64,000 nt of DNA from Streptomyces sp. Ag109_O5-1 (GCF_003814875.1 NZ_RKQF01000001.1:3286001-3350000), one strand, 5' to 3'; positions 32,456-41,798 are shown, counted from the first letter of the stretch. The notes: generated by a model from the letters alone, not told the origin. Made by a program: numbers and translations.

Positions 32456-33568
32456 ATGCCCTCGCGGACCGGACATCGCGTCCAGTCCCTGGATGAGACT
32501 CCGATCTACTCGAGGCCGGCCGCAGGCACCCGGATCGGAATTGCGGGGGCGGGCGGTATCGCGAGTTTTGCTCATATCCCCGCCTATCTGCAGCTCGGTC
32601 TGACTCCGGCCGTCCTCTTCGACAACGACCCGTTCTCCATCGACCGGGCGCTGGATGCGATGGGGGACGCGCCACGCCCCCGGGTCTTCACCTCCGGCCG
32701 GCAGTTCGCGGAGGCACTGCCCTCCCTCGGGCTGGACGTCCTGGACGTCGCCCTGCCATCGCCTCTCCATCACGCCTTCCTGACCGAGCTGCTCGACGTC
32801 TGCGGGTCGGCCTGCCCGCCGCTGCTGGTGCAGAAGCCGCTGGCCCAGGACAGCGGCGCCGCGCGGGACCTCGCCGAACGCGCCGCGGCCCTGGGCGTCC
32901 CGATGGCGGTCAACCTCAACGGCCGCTGGGTGCCGACCTTCCGCAAGGCACGCGAGCTGCTCGCACGCGGCCTGGTGGGTCCCGACCCCCTCGTCTCGTT
33001 CGTCAACCGGGGCCTCAACCGCAAGGAGGGCGACCAGTGGCGCAGCCGTCTCCCCCGGCTGATCGCCTACGAGATGGCCGTGCACCACGTCGATCTGCTG
33101 CACTGGGCGTTCGGGCCGGTCAGCTCGGTGTACTCGGTGGTCCGCAACGTCGGGGGGCTCGGCGTCGACGGCGACAACGTGGCGGTCATCGTGCTGCGAT
33201 TCGCGTCGGGTGCCGTGGCCAACCTGCTGGAGGACTGGGCCTGCCGCGACGACGGCGTCTGGCACTACCACCCGGACGCCGAGCAGATCGTCGTCTCCGG
33301 ACCCGGTGGCACCCTGGTCGCCACGCCGACCGAACTGCGGGTGACGACGGACACCGGCGAGGAGACCTTCACCACGGCCACGTCGTGGTTCCCGGACGCC
33401 TTCGCCGGTCCCATGGCCGAGTTCCTGGCGTCACTGGCCGAGGGCCGGGAGAGCGAACTCGCCGCCCTTCGGCACGTCGACGTCCTGCGCACCCTCGACG
33501 CGGTGTACGAGTCCTCCCGCACCGGCGAGTCCGTACGCCTGGAGTCACGGACGGAGGCGGCGCGTTGA
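32456..33568 (+). CDS. Gfo/Idh/MocA-family oxidoreductase (1)
   Basis: A 370-residue NAD(P)-dependent sugar oxidoreductase. The Rossmann motif is RIGIAGAGGIASFAHIPAYLQLG. The conserved EKP is QKP here (LLVQKPLA), as also in its paralogue at 43096. The catalytic region is YEMAVHHVDLLHWAFG. The ATG follows GGGAGGAAATT. It leads a four-gene operon with DegT, TIM-barrel and GalT-like genes joined by 4-bp overlaps. It probably oxidises a sugar hydroxyl so that the DegT enzyme can aminate it. Confidence 0.9.
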   Translation: MPSRTGHRVQSLDETPIYSRPAAGTRIGIAGAGGIASFAHIPAYLQLGLTPAVLFDNDPFSIDRALDAMGDAPRPRVFTSGRQFAEALPSLGLDVLDVALPSPLHHAFLTELLDVCGSACPPLLVQKPLAQDSGAARDLAERAAALGVPMAVNLNGRWVPTFRKARELLARGLVGPDPLVSFVNRGLNRKEGDQWRSRLPRLIAYEMAVHHVDLLHWAFGPVSSVYSVVRNVGGLGVDGDNVAVIVLRFASGAVANLLEDWACRDDGVWHYHPDAEQIVVSGPGGTLVATPTELRVTTDTGEETFTTATSWFPDAFAGPMAEFLASLAEGRESELAALRHVDVLRTLDAVYESSRTGESVRLESRTEAAR

Positions 33569-34869
33569 ACGGCGAGCTGCTGCGCACCACGGAAGTCCCC
33601 GCTCTCCTGGGCGGGGAACCCGTACGCGCCACCCCGCTGCCGGTGGCCTACGACGGCTCCGGCAGGATCTTCGGCCCGGAGGAGGAGGACGCCGTACGCG
33701 ACGTGCTCCGCCGCGGGACCCTCACCCGGTGGGGCGGCACCGCCGTCGACGACCTCGAACGCGCCTGGGCCGAACGCCTGGGCGTGCCGCACGCGCTCGC
33801 CGTGTCGTCCGGGACCGCCGCGCTGCACGTGGCCCTCGCAGCGCTGGACCTCGCACCGGGATCCGAGGTGGTCACCACCCCGGTCACCGACATGGGCACG
33901 GTCATCGCGATCCTCCAGGCCAACCTGGTGCCCGTCTTCGCGGACGTGTCCCCGGAGACCGGGATGCTGACCTGCGAGACGGTGGCGGCGGCGATGACCG
34001 CGCGCACCGGCGCGATCCTCCCCGTGCACCTGTTCGGCCGCTGCGCCGACACCGCGGCACTGCGTCAGCTGGCAGACGAGCACGGGGTCTTTCTGGTCGA
34101 GGACGCGTCCCAGGCGCACTTCAGCTTCGACCGCGAGGGCTACGCGGGGACGCACGGCCACCTCAGCTGCTTCAGCCTTCAGCAGTCCAAGGTGGTCAGC
34201 TGCGGGGAGGGCGGGATCGTCGTGGCCGAGGGCCGGTTCCACGAGCGTGCCGAACTCATCCAGAACAAGGGGTGGCTCAGAGGCCGGCAGGGCGACCGGG
34301 CCTATCCGGTGGTGGGCCTGAACTACCGCATGCCGGAGCTGTCCGCGGCCGTGGCCCTCTGCCAGCTCCGCCGCGCGACCGAGATCATCGCCCGGCGGCG
34401 GCGGTCGTACGCCGTGGTCGTCGAGGCGCTGCGGGACGAACCGGGACCGGTGATCACCGCCGAGCGCCCGGGAGAGCGAGCGAGCTGGTGGGCGCTGTGC
34501 GTGCGCTGGCCCGAGCTCGCCGACGAGCCGGAACTGGCCGCGGCCGTGGAGAAGTCGCTGCGGGCCGACGGTGTGCCGTTCAGCCCCGGCTACATCGGCA
34601 CCTCGCCGCTCTATCTGAGCGCCGCCCTCCAGCGCCGGGGCACGGAGGGACGCCACGGCCTGCCCTGGACCCTGCACCCGGAACCGCCCGTCTACCGCCG
34701 GGGCGACTGTCCCCATGCGGAGCGCTTCCTGAAAGAGAGCTTCGTGATGAACTGGAACGAGGGCATCACACCGGACGACGCCGCCGACATCGCACGGGCC
34801 CTGGCCCGGGCCCTGCCCGCGGCGCGGGCGTTCACGGCCTCGTCACGACCCGCGGGCACCCGGCGATGA
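33565..34869 (+). CDS. DegT/DnrJ/EryC1 PLP aminotransferase
   Basis: A 434-residue sugar aminotransferase-fold protein. The PLP lysine is Lys209 in CFSLQQSKVVSCGEGG. VEDASQAHF holds the cofactor-binding Asp. SSGTAALHVAL and GLNYRMPELSAAV are also family markers. The SLQQSK context resembles the aminohydroxybenzoate synthase/inosamine branch more than simple amino-sugar enzymes. A TTG start overlapping the preceding stop (TTGA) is required. It probably aminates a keto sugar made by the adjacent Gfo/Idh enzyme. Confidence 0.9.
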   Translation: MNGELLRTTEVPALLGGEPVRATPLPVAYDGSGRIFGPEEEDAVRDVLRRGTLTRWGGTAVDDLERAWAERLGVPHALAVSSGTAALHVALAALDLAPGSEVVTTPVTDMGTVIAILQANLVPVFADVSPETGMLTCETVAAAMTARTGAILPVHLFGRCADTAALRQLADEHGVFLVEDASQAHFSFDREGYAGTHGHLSCFSLQQSKVVSCGEGGIVVAEGRFHERAELIQNKGWLRGRQGDRAYPVVGLNYRMPELSAAVALCQLRRATEIIARRRRSYAVVVEALRDEPGPVITAERPGERASWWALCVRWPELADEPELAAAVEKSLRADGVPFSPGYIGTSPLYLSAALQRRGTEGRHGLPWTLHPEPPVYRRGDCPHAERFLKESFVMNWNEGITPDDAADIARALARALPAARAFTASSRPAGTRR

Positions 34870-35759
34870 CGCCGGCCGCCGCCTTCGACGGCTGGGCCCT
34901 CGATCCCGGCACCCTCGGATTCCATGTGCCGTTCGCCGAGTACGTGGCGGTGGCCGCGGCAGCCGGCTACGACGCGGTCGAGGTCCCCGTGGCCGAACTG
35001 ACCGCGCTCGGACCGAAGCAGCTCGCCGAGCTGTGCGCCCGTCACGGGGTACGGGCCGGGATCTTCTCCTGCCCGTGGTCGGGACCGTACAACGGCAGTG
35101 TTCCCGACGAGGTGTTCGAGCAGCGGCTCCGGGACATCCCCCGGGTGTTTGCGCTCGTCGCCGAGGCGGGCGGCACCCGCGTCTCCGCCTTCTTCAACGG
35201 GCGGCGCCCGGGCATGGACGTGCTCACCCGCGACCGGCTCGCCGACCGGGCCGGGCGGCTCGCCGCACAGGCGGCACGCCACGGACTGCGGATGTGCCTG
35301 GAGCTCAACGACACCGACCATCTCGCCGCCGCGGCGGAGATCCTGCTGACCGCGCGGCGGGTCACCGGACACCGGCCGCAGCTGCTGGTGGACACCTTCC
35401 ACCTCTACCGGGCGGGACTCGGGACCGAGTGGCTGGACGCGCTGCCGTCGGACGCGATCGGCTGGGTGCACGTCAGCGGGGTCCCGGACGGAACGCCCCG
35501 GTCGGCGGACAGCGGTCCGCGCACCGCGCCCTTCCGCGGTACGCAGCCGACGGCGGACCTGCTGACCGCCGTCCACCGGGCCGGCTACCGCGGACCGCTG
35601 TCCATCGAGGTGCTGCCCGCCCCTGAACCCGGCACCGGCCTGCACGCGCATGCGGCCGGCCTCCTGGAGACGGCCCGCCGGGGACTCCCCCGGGTACGGA
35701 CCGCACCGGAGCGGGCCGGTGCGGTGAGCGGCCCGGACCGGACGGGAGGGGCGCGATGA
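34866..35759 (+). CDS. TIM-barrel sugar isomerase/epimerase
   Basis: A 297-residue protein of the xylose isomerase-like (AP endonuclease family 2) fold. It shows LGFHVPFAEYVAVAAAAGYDAVEVPV, GLRMCLELNDTDHL with the metal-binding Glu, LLVDTFHLYRAG, IGWVHVSGVPD and PLSIEVLP, the standard metal-site strands. It overlaps both neighbours by 4 bp. It probably isomerises or epimerises a sugar intermediate. Confidence 0.87.
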   Translation: MTPAAAFDGWALDPGTLGFHVPFAEYVAVAAAAGYDAVEVPVAELTALGPKQLAELCARHGVRAGIFSCPWSGPYNGSVPDEVFEQRLRDIPRVFALVAEAGGTRVSAFFNGRRPGMDVLTRDRLADRAGRLAAQAARHGLRMCLELNDTDHLAAAAEILLTARRVTGHRPQLLVDTFHLYRAGLGTEWLDALPSDAIGWVHVSGVPDGTPRSADSGPRTAPFRGTQPTADLLTAVHRAGYRGPLSIEVLPAPEPGTGLHAHAAGLLETARRGLPRVRTAPERAGAVSGPDRTGGAR

Positions 35760-36661
35760 CCGACGCGCCGCTCCTCGGTAACCCGCCGCGGGCCGCGGAC
35801 CGCCGTGCCAGGGCCGGCGACGGCGTGCTCCGTGACCCGCTCACCGGCCAGCAGGTCCTGATCGCCGGGCACCGGCAGGACAGGCCGCAGACGCGGACCG
35901 GACCGTGCCCGTTCTGCCCCGGCGGCACGGAGGCCCCGGATCCGTACGACGTCAAGGCCTTCCCCAACCGCTGGCCCGCGCTGCCCGGAGCCAGCGAGGT
36001 CGTGCTGTACACGCCGCGGCACACCGGTTCCCTGGCCCGGCTGAGCCAGCAGGAGGTGCGCAAGGTGGTCGACCTGTGGGCCGAGCGCACCGCGGAGCTC
36101 GGCCGGAGGGCGGACACCGGCTACGTCCTCGTCTTCGAGAACCGCGGCGGCGAGGCGGGGGCGTCCGTGGACCATCCGCACGGCCAGATCTTCGCGTTCC
36201 CCGAGCCGCCCGACGTCCCGATGCGTGAACTGCGCTCCGGCACCTGCGCGTTGTGCGCGGAGAGCGTTGCGGACGACCTGGTCGTGCTCGGCACCCGGGG
36301 CTGGCGCGCCTGGGTGCCCCGGGCGGCGGGATGGCCGTACGAACTCCGCCTGGCCCCCCGCGCGCATGTGCCGGACCTCCCGTCGCTGTCGTCGGAGTCC
36401 CGCGACGAAATGGCCTGGACGCTCGGCGAGGCGCTGCGCCGGCTCGACCGGGTGGTGGGCGGCACCATGCCGTCGATGATGTGGATCCACCAGCGGCCCA
36501 CCCGGGGGCACTGGCCCCAGGCGCACCTGCATGTACATGTGACGGGTCTGTGGCACGCGCCGGGCAGGCGCCGGCACGTCGCGGCCGGTGAGCACGGTTC
36601 CGGGGTGATGGTCAATCCCGTGGTGCCAGCCGTGGCCGCCGGAAGGCTCCGCGAGGCCTAG
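35756..36661 (+). CDS. GalT-like nucleotidyltransferase
   Basis: A 301-residue HIT-superfamily protein like galactose-1-phosphate uridylyltransferase. It has the zinc-type CPFCPGG near the N terminus, the FENRGGEAGASVDHPHGQ active site (nucleophilic His in HPHGQ) and the C-terminal HLHVHV. It ends the sugar operon. As no HddC-like nucleotidyltransferase is seen, this enzyme may turn the heptose-1-phosphate-like intermediate into a nucleotide sugar. Confidence 0.88.
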   Translation: MTDAPLLGNPPRAADRRARAGDGVLRDPLTGQQVLIAGHRQDRPQTRTGPCPFCPGGTEAPDPYDVKAFPNRWPALPGASEVVLYTPRHTGSLARLSQQEVRKVVDLWAERTAELGRRADTGYVLVFENRGGEAGASVDHPHGQIFAFPEPPDVPMRELRSGTCALCAESVADDLVVLGTRGWRAWVPRAAGWPYELRLAPRAHVPDLPSLSSESRDEMAWTLGEALRRLDRVVGGTMPSMMWIHQRPTRGHWPQAHLHVHVTGLWHAPGRRRHVAAGEHGSGVMVNPVVPAVAAGRLREA

Positions 36662-36671
36662 GGAACGGGTA

Positions 36672-36711
36672 CGGCGATGCCCGCGGCGCAGGCGCGTCGC
36701 GGGCATCGCCG
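36672..36711. terminator. Strong bidirectional terminator, 14-bp stem
   Basis: CGGCGATGCCCGCG pairs exactly with CGCGGGCATCGCCG around a 12-base loop. It lies between the convergent GalT-like and methyltransferase genes. Confidence 0.8.
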
Positions 36712-36726
36712 TGTTCCTCGGGTGTC

Positions 36727-37470
36727 TCACTCCCGGTCGAGCACCGCCGCATAGCCGCCCCAGGCGGTGGCGTCGACGTCGGTGACACTCCAGCCGGTCT
36801 CGGCCGCGGCGACGGCCAGATCCGCCGGAGACACGAACAGCCAGTCGAACTCGTCGCTGCTGACGCCGGCGTAGGAGGTGCGCATGCGGACCAGTCCCCG
36901 CGGGTCGCCGCGCCGCACGTTCTCCTCCTGATAGGCCAGATCGGCCGGATCGGTGGAGAGCGCGACGTCGGTGTTGCCGAGCAGCACGCGCCCGCCCGGC
37001 CGGGTGACACGATGGCATTCGGCGAGCAGTCGGTTCACTCCGGCCGGGGTGCCGCCCATGGACAGCCCGTTGGAGAACAGCAGCACGGAGTCGAACGTCC
37101 CGGGGGCGTAGGCGAGCCGAAGGGCGTCCATGACCTGGACGTTCCGGCCGCCGCGCGCACGGCAGATCCGCACGGCCTGCGGGGAGATGTCGATTCCCTC
37201 GACCTCCAGGCCCGCCCGTTGCAGAGGCAGAAGGTGCTTGCCCGCGCCGCAGCCGATGTCGAGAACCCTGCCGGACGCCTTGTCGAAAGCCCGCCGTTCG
37301 TAGTCCCGGAAGTCCGACGGATCCTCGAAGCGGCGCTCGATGGGGTCCTCGGACACCTTCCCGTCACTGCGCACGTAGCAGAACGGCGGCCGGTAGCAGC
37401 CTCGCAGGTAGTCGTCCATGGCGATGGCATGGGGATCCACCGGATAGGTGCCGGTCCGGGTCTCTGTCAT
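36727..37470 (-). CDS. SAM-dependent methyltransferase
   Basis: A 247-residue class I methyltransferase. Motif I is VLDIGCGAGKHLLPLQ (about 73-88), followed by VEGIDISPQAVRICRA, DALRLAYAPGTFDSVLLFSNGL and RVTRPGGRVLLG. The ATG is taken at 37470. It ends the AlaRS-like, AlaRS and kinase operon. Its target may be the sugar or the peptide. Confidence 0.88.
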   Translation of the reverse strand: MTETRTGTYPVDPHAIAMDDYLRGCYRPPFCYVRSDGKVSEDPIERRFEDPSDFRDYERRAFDKASGRVLDIGCGAGKHLLPLQRAGLEVEGIDISPQAVRICRARGGRNVQVMDALRLAYAPGTFDSVLLFSNGLSMGGTPAGVNRLLAECHRVTRPGGRVLLGNTDVALSTDPADLAYQEENVRRGDPRGLVRMRTSYAGVSSDEFDWLFVSPADLAVAAAETGWSVTDVDATAWGGYAAVLDRE

Positions 37471-37544
37471 GGTCTCCCTGTCCTTCCTCTGGTACGGGTG
37501 GGGCGACCGGGGACACACGGGCTGCGGATCCCGGTCGGGGCCGG

Positions 37545-38603
37545 TCACGGTCCGGGCGTGCCCGGCGTGGTGGCGACCGGGCCGACATACACGCCCGCGC
37601 CGTCCGTGCCGAAGGGGAGTTCGGGCAGGCCACGGGCGGTCATGGCGGCCCGTACGTCCTGCTGGCGTCCGCGTGCCGAGCTGAGGAGGAGGAACCCGCC
37701 ACCGCCGGCGCCGAGGACCTTTCCGCCGTCGGCGCCGCTGTCCCGGGCCAGTGCGTAGAGGTCCCGGACGCTGTCGTCGGCCGTGGTGGGCGACAGCGCC
37801 GCCTTCAGTGCCCAGTGCGCGTCCAGGATCGGCCCGATCTCGTCGACCCTGCCGTGCCGGAGCGCCGCCACGGCGGGCTCCACCAGGTCCTTGATGCCGT
37901 GCAGGCTCCGCAGCACGGCGGGGTCGGCGTTGAGCGCGCCACGGGCCTGCGCGGCGAGGGCGTGCCCGGCGTCCCTCGTCCCGCCGAGGCGGAAGAGCAT
38001 GAGCCGTTCGTCCAGGTAGCGGGCGACCGCCGGGTGGGGTCGCAGCCGCTCCACCTCGACCGAGCGGTCCCGGGCGATGCGGAGCAGGCAGGGGCCCCCG
38101 AACGCCGCCAGGTAGTGGTCCTGCTTGCCGACGGGGCGCCGCAGATCCACCATCTCGACGGCGCTCGCCTGTTCGGCGAGTTCCGCCGGCCCGGGAGCTT
38201 CCGGATGACGCAACGCCGCGGTCAGTGCGACCGTGAACGCGCCGGAACCACCCAGCCCGGATCCGGCCGGCGCGTCGCTGTAGCAGCCGATCTGGAGGTC
38301 GCGTGGGCTGCCTGCCCGCAGGAGACAGGCACGGGCGTAGGGGTTGCGCAGCTGGGACGCCTCGGCGACCTCCTCCGGTTCTCCGAAGGCCGTCCGCACA
38401 CCGCCTCCGAAGAGCCCCGGGTACCGGATCACACACACTCGCCGGTCCGTCGTCGTCCCCACCACCGCGCCGCCGAACCGGTCGGCGTAGCTGGGCAGGT
38501 CCGTACCGCCGCCGGCCAGGGAGATACGCAGGGGCGCGCTGGCCACCACCGCCCGGCCGAACCGGGCGGTGGTGGCCGGCGGCCGGACGGCGGCTCCGGT
38601 CAC
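37545..38603 (-). CDS. GHMP sugar kinase, HddA-like
   Basis: A 352-residue GHMP kinase like D-glycero-D-manno-heptose-7-phosphate kinase HddA. Motif 1 is APLRISLAGGGTDLPSY, motif 2 is APAGSGLGGSGAFTVAL and motif 3 is KVLGAGGGGFLLL. KQDHYLAAFGG is also a family marker. The GTG overlaps the AlaRS stop (GTGA). It would phosphorylate the C1 position of a heptose-7-phosphate before the HAD phosphatase acts. Confidence 0.9.
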   Translation of the reverse strand: MTGAAVRPPATTARFGRAVVASAPLRISLAGGGTDLPSYADRFGGAVVGTTTDRRVCVIRYPGLFGGGVRTAFGEPEEVAEASQLRNPYARACLLRAGSPRDLQIGCYSDAPAGSGLGGSGAFTVALTAALRHPEAPGPAELAEQASAVEMVDLRRPVGKQDHYLAAFGGPCLLRIARDRSVEVERLRPHPAVARYLDERLMLFRLGGTRDAGHALAAQARGALNADPAVLRSLHGIKDLVEPAVAALRHGRVDEIGPILDAHWALKAALSPTTADDSVRDLYALARDSGADGGKVLGAGGGGFLLLSSARGRQQDVRAAMTARGLPELPFGTDGAGVYVGPVATTPGTPGP

Positions 38604-40408
38604 GCGAGAACTGCGCGGATACGACGCACACCGGCGCCGGACGACTGTTCCTTGACGATCCTGAAGTGCCCGAGTTCCCCGGTGTTGCGGACGTGCGGTC
38701 CGCCGCAGAACTCCAACGACCGCTCACCGATGCGGTACACCGACACGGTGCCGTCGTACTTCTCGTCGAACACGCCGATGGCGCCCTCGGACCGGGCCTC
38801 GGCCTGGGGCATCACGGAGTGGGTGACCTCGATCCGTTCGCCGATCCAGCTCCGCACGAGGTCCTCCACCCGGCGGATCTCCTCGGGTGTCATCGCCGTG
38901 GGATGGGAGAAGTCGAAGCGCAGTCGGTCCTTGGTGATGTTCGAGCCCTTCTGCAGCGCGTGCGGGCCGAGCACCTCGCGCAGCGCCGCGTGCAGGAGGT
39001 GGGTCGCGGTGTGGTAGCGGGTGCTCTCCTCGCTGTCGTCGGCCAGGCCGCTCTTGGCGGCCTGCGAACGGGAGCGCTCCTGGTGCAGGGCGAACTGCCG
39101 CCGGTACGCGTCGGTGTCGACGCCGACGCCGGACTCCGCGGCGATCTCGACGGTGAACTCCAGCGGGAAGCCGAAGGTGTCGTAGAGCTGGAAGGCGACG
39201 TCGCCGGGCAGGGTGTCGCCACCGGACTGCCGCAGCTCCGCCAGGGCGTGCGAGAGTCTGGCGGTGCCGCGCTCGATGGTCTGCGCGAACCGCTCCTGCT
39301 CCTTGGCCAGTTCGGCGAGGATCCGGCCGCGGTTCTCCACCAGTTCCGGGTAGGCCTCGCCGTACATGTCGACGACGACGTCGGCGGTGGCCACCCAGTC
39401 GGAGGCTTTGACGCCCAGGTGCTGGGTGTAGCGGACAGCCCGGCGGATGAGGCGCCGCAGCACGTATCCGGCGCCCTGGTTGCCCGGTGAGACCTGGCCG
39501 CGGTCGCCGAGGATGAAGACGGAGGTGCGCAGGTGGTCGCTGAGGATGCGCAGGGCGCGGGTCAGCTTCGCGTCCGAGCGGATCTCCTCGGGCGGGTAGG
39601 CGCCCTTGCCGACGAGCGCGTCGATGATCGGGGCGAAGCACGGGGTCTCGTACACCGTGGCCGCGCCGTTGAGGACGGCGATGGTGCGCTCCAGGCCCAT
39701 GCCGGTGTCGACGTTGCGCCTGGGCAGGGGCCGGATGACGCCGTCACGCCGGTCGAACGTCATGAAGACGTTGTTCCAGATCTCGAAGAACCGGGCGTTC
39801 CCGCAGAGTCCGGGGAGGCAGGTGGCGGCGTCCTCGTCGGGACACCGGGTGCCGGTGAGATCGACGAAGATCTCGGTGTCCGGGCCGCACGGCCCCTCGG
39901 GCCCGGCGGCCCACCAGTTGTGCTCCTCCGGGAGGAAGACGATGTGGTCCTGGGCGATCCCCAGGGAACGCCACAGTGCGGCCGACTCCTCGTCCCGGGG
40001 AACGCTGTCGTTGCCGGCGAAGACGGTCACCCACAGCCGGTCCGGGTCGATGGCCAGGCAGTCCTCGCGGACCAGGAACTCGTGGCTCCACCGGATGGAG
40101 TCCTGCTTGAAGTAGTCGCCCAGCGACCAGTTGCCCAGCATCTCGAAGAACGTGAGATGGGTGGGGTCGCCGACTTCCTCGATGTCGTTGGTCCGGACGC
40201 ACTTCTGGTAGTCCACCAGGCGTGTTCCCGCGGGGTGTTCGGCGCCCAGGAAGTAGGGGACGAGCGGGTGCATCCCGGCCGTCGTGAACAGCACGCTCGG
40301 GTCGCGGTCGGGGACGAGTGAGGCGCTGGGGATCACCGCGTGCCCGCGCGCCGCGAAGAAGTCGAGGTAGCTGGTGCGCAGTTGGCCGGGAGAATCGATG
40401 TGCTTCAT
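38600..40408 (-). CDS. Alanyl-tRNA synthetase without C-terminal domain
   Basis: A 602-residue AlaRS, against about 870-890 for the housekeeping enzyme. The class II core looks intact: SASLVPDRDPSVLFTTAGM, CVRTNDIEEVG, FFEMLGNWSLGDYF, RNVDTGMGLER and YVLRRLIRRAVRY. The editing domain zinc residues are His466, His470 (HTATHLLH), Cys568 and His572 (CGGPH). The C-Ala/DHHA1 part is missing. It is coupled to a sugar kinase and a diverged AlaRS-like gene, so it belongs to the cluster. Options are supply of Ala-tRNA or alanyl groups for the product, or a resistant second AlaRS if the product inhibits the normal one. Confidence 0.92.
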   Translation of the reverse strand: MKHIDSPGQLRTSYLDFFAARGHAVIPSASLVPDRDPSVLFTTAGMHPLVPYFLGAEHPAGTRLVDYQKCVRTNDIEEVGDPTHLTFFEMLGNWSLGDYFKQDSIRWSHEFLVREDCLAIDPDRLWVTVFAGNDSVPRDEESAALWRSLGIAQDHIVFLPEEHNWWAAGPEGPCGPDTEIFVDLTGTRCPDEDAATCLPGLCGNARFFEIWNNVFMTFDRRDGVIRPLPRRNVDTGMGLERTIAVLNGAATVYETPCFAPIIDALVGKGAYPPEEIRSDAKLTRALRILSDHLRTSVFILGDRGQVSPGNQGAGYVLRRLIRRAVRYTQHLGVKASDWVATADVVVDMYGEAYPELVENRGRILAELAKEQERFAQTIERGTARLSHALAELRQSGGDTLPGDVAFQLYDTFGFPLEFTVEIAAESGVGVDTDAYRRQFALHQERSRSQAAKSGLADDSEESTRYHTATHLLHAALREVLGPHALQKGSNITKDRLRFDFSHPTAMTPEEIRRVEDLVRSWIGERIEVTHSVMPQAEARSEGAIGVFDEKYDGTVSVYRIGERSLEFCGGPHVRNTGELGHFRIVKEQSSGAGVRRIRAVLA

Positions 40409-40469
40409 GGTCTGAACCTCGGAGGGAAGGGACTGGGCCGGGCAGAGCGGTTTCGGAACGTCTGCCGTG

Positions 40470-41798
40470 TCACGGTGTGGACGGGGTGCCGGATGACGAC
40501 ACGGATCTACGGGGCACGAACTGGTCACGGGAGAGCCGCTGTTCCGTTGTGATGTGACCGGCCATGCCCGAGGCGTCGAGTTCTGTGCCGTCGCGCGAGG
40601 CCCAGGCCCGCACGAGTTCGACCGGGATTCCCCGCTCGGACTTGAGCCGGAAGAGCAACTCGGCGGTGATGGCGGACCCGTCGCGGGTGAGCTTCTCGTA
40701 CTCGCGCCGGCCGGCCGCCATCAGCGTCCGGAAACTCTCGGCCTCGGCCCGGACGAGGCCCAGCGATGAGTCGGGCAGTCCGGGGAACCCGCGCCAGCGA
40801 CGGTAGGCCGCCGCGGCCAGGGCGACCGGCCCGACCAGCCGGTCCGGCGGGCTGCCCAGCAGCTCCAGGCCGAGGAAGGCGCGACGCAGCAACCGACGCA
40901 GTACATGCCCCTGGCGCTTGGGCCCGGGCGAGACTCCCGCGCCGATGATCAGCGCCACGGTCCGGACATGGTCGGCGACCTGGCGCAGCAGCCCCTCGGC
41001 CGTCTCCGCGTCATGGTCCCGGTCGCCCTCGCAGACCGCGACCACCTGCGCGTACAGCGATCGCAACGTAGGCAGTTCGTAGATGTCGGACAGGCCCAGC
41101 ACCGCCGCGGCCAGTCGCTCCGCGCCGCCGGCGGAGTCGACGAGCGGCTCCTGCGCACCGGCGGCCGCACCGGGGCCCTCCACTCGGAAGTCCAGGAACT
41201 CGCAGTTCCAGAAGTGGAACCAGCGGCCGCACGGACAGGTCGAGGTGCAACCGGGCCCGCACGGGGTGCCGTTGTCGGCCAGCACGAGGAGGTTCGGCCC
41301 GAACGGGCCGCCGGTCAGGGGTGCCGCGAAGCGGCGGGCGGTCGAGCCGATCCGCCGCTCGGGAAATCCCATGCGGGTCAGCGCGTCGACGGACGAGGTG
41401 TCGCTCAGCCCGCCGGACTCGTCCGCGCTGGCGATGAACGCCAGCCGGTCCGGGGGCAGCCCTACGGCGTGGAACGCCTCGAAGAGCCCCTCGAAATACC
41501 GCTCCCGCTCGACGGCGCCCCTCGATACATGACTGACCATGGCGAAGGAGGTGGAGACACCGCGTCGCGCCGGCACGTCCGTCCGGTTCGTGCGCACGCA
41601 CCACTGGAGCCCCACGCGACCGGTCCTGCCGGGATGTCCGGACAGAGCCCAGTCGCGCCACAGCTGGATCCCCGCGGAGACGAAAAGCGTGGATTCGTCC
41701 GCGGGTGCCACGACACTGCGCGGCTCGACCCTGTGATGCCCGAAGCGCCGCCCGAGCTGATCTACCAGCTCGTCGGCCAAATGATGCTCCACACCCAC
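40470..41798 (-). CDS. Diverged alanyl-tRNA synthetase-like protein
   Basis: About 442 residues from the GTG chosen (another GTG lies two codons on). The AlaRS catalytic outline is kept: LADELVDQLGRRFGHHRVEPRSVVAPADESTLFVSAGIQLW, then LQWCVRTNRTDVP (motif 2 Arg), and GTPCGPGCTSTCPCGRWFHFWNCEF, a Cys-rich variant of the GPCGPC/EIWN region. AGGAERLAA stands in for motif 3, and QGHVLRRLLRRA follows. Editing and C-terminal domains are absent. It is 61 bp upstream of the fuller AlaRS and closest to the protein at 18991-20262. It may activate a non-alanine amino acid or act on a carrier protein or peptide. Confidence 0.82.
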   Translation of the reverse strand: MGVEHHLADELVDQLGRRFGHHRVEPRSVVAPADESTLFVSAGIQLWRDWALSGHPGRTGRVGLQWCVRTNRTDVPARRGVSTSFAMVSHVSRGAVERERYFEGLFEAFHAVGLPPDRLAFIASADESGGLSDTSSVDALTRMGFPERRIGSTARRFAAPLTGGPFGPNLLVLADNGTPCGPGCTSTCPCGRWFHFWNCEFLDFRVEGPGAAAGAQEPLVDSAGGAERLAAAVLGLSDIYELPTLRSLYAQVVAVCEGDRDHDAETAEGLLRQVADHVRTVALIIGAGVSPGPKRQGHVLRRLLRRAFLGLELLGSPPDRLVGPVALAAAAYRRWRGFPGLPDSSLGLVRAEAESFRTLMAAGRREYEKLTRDGSAITAELLFRLKSERGIPVELVRAWASRDGTELDASGMAGHITTEQRLSRDQFVPRRSVSSSGTPSTP

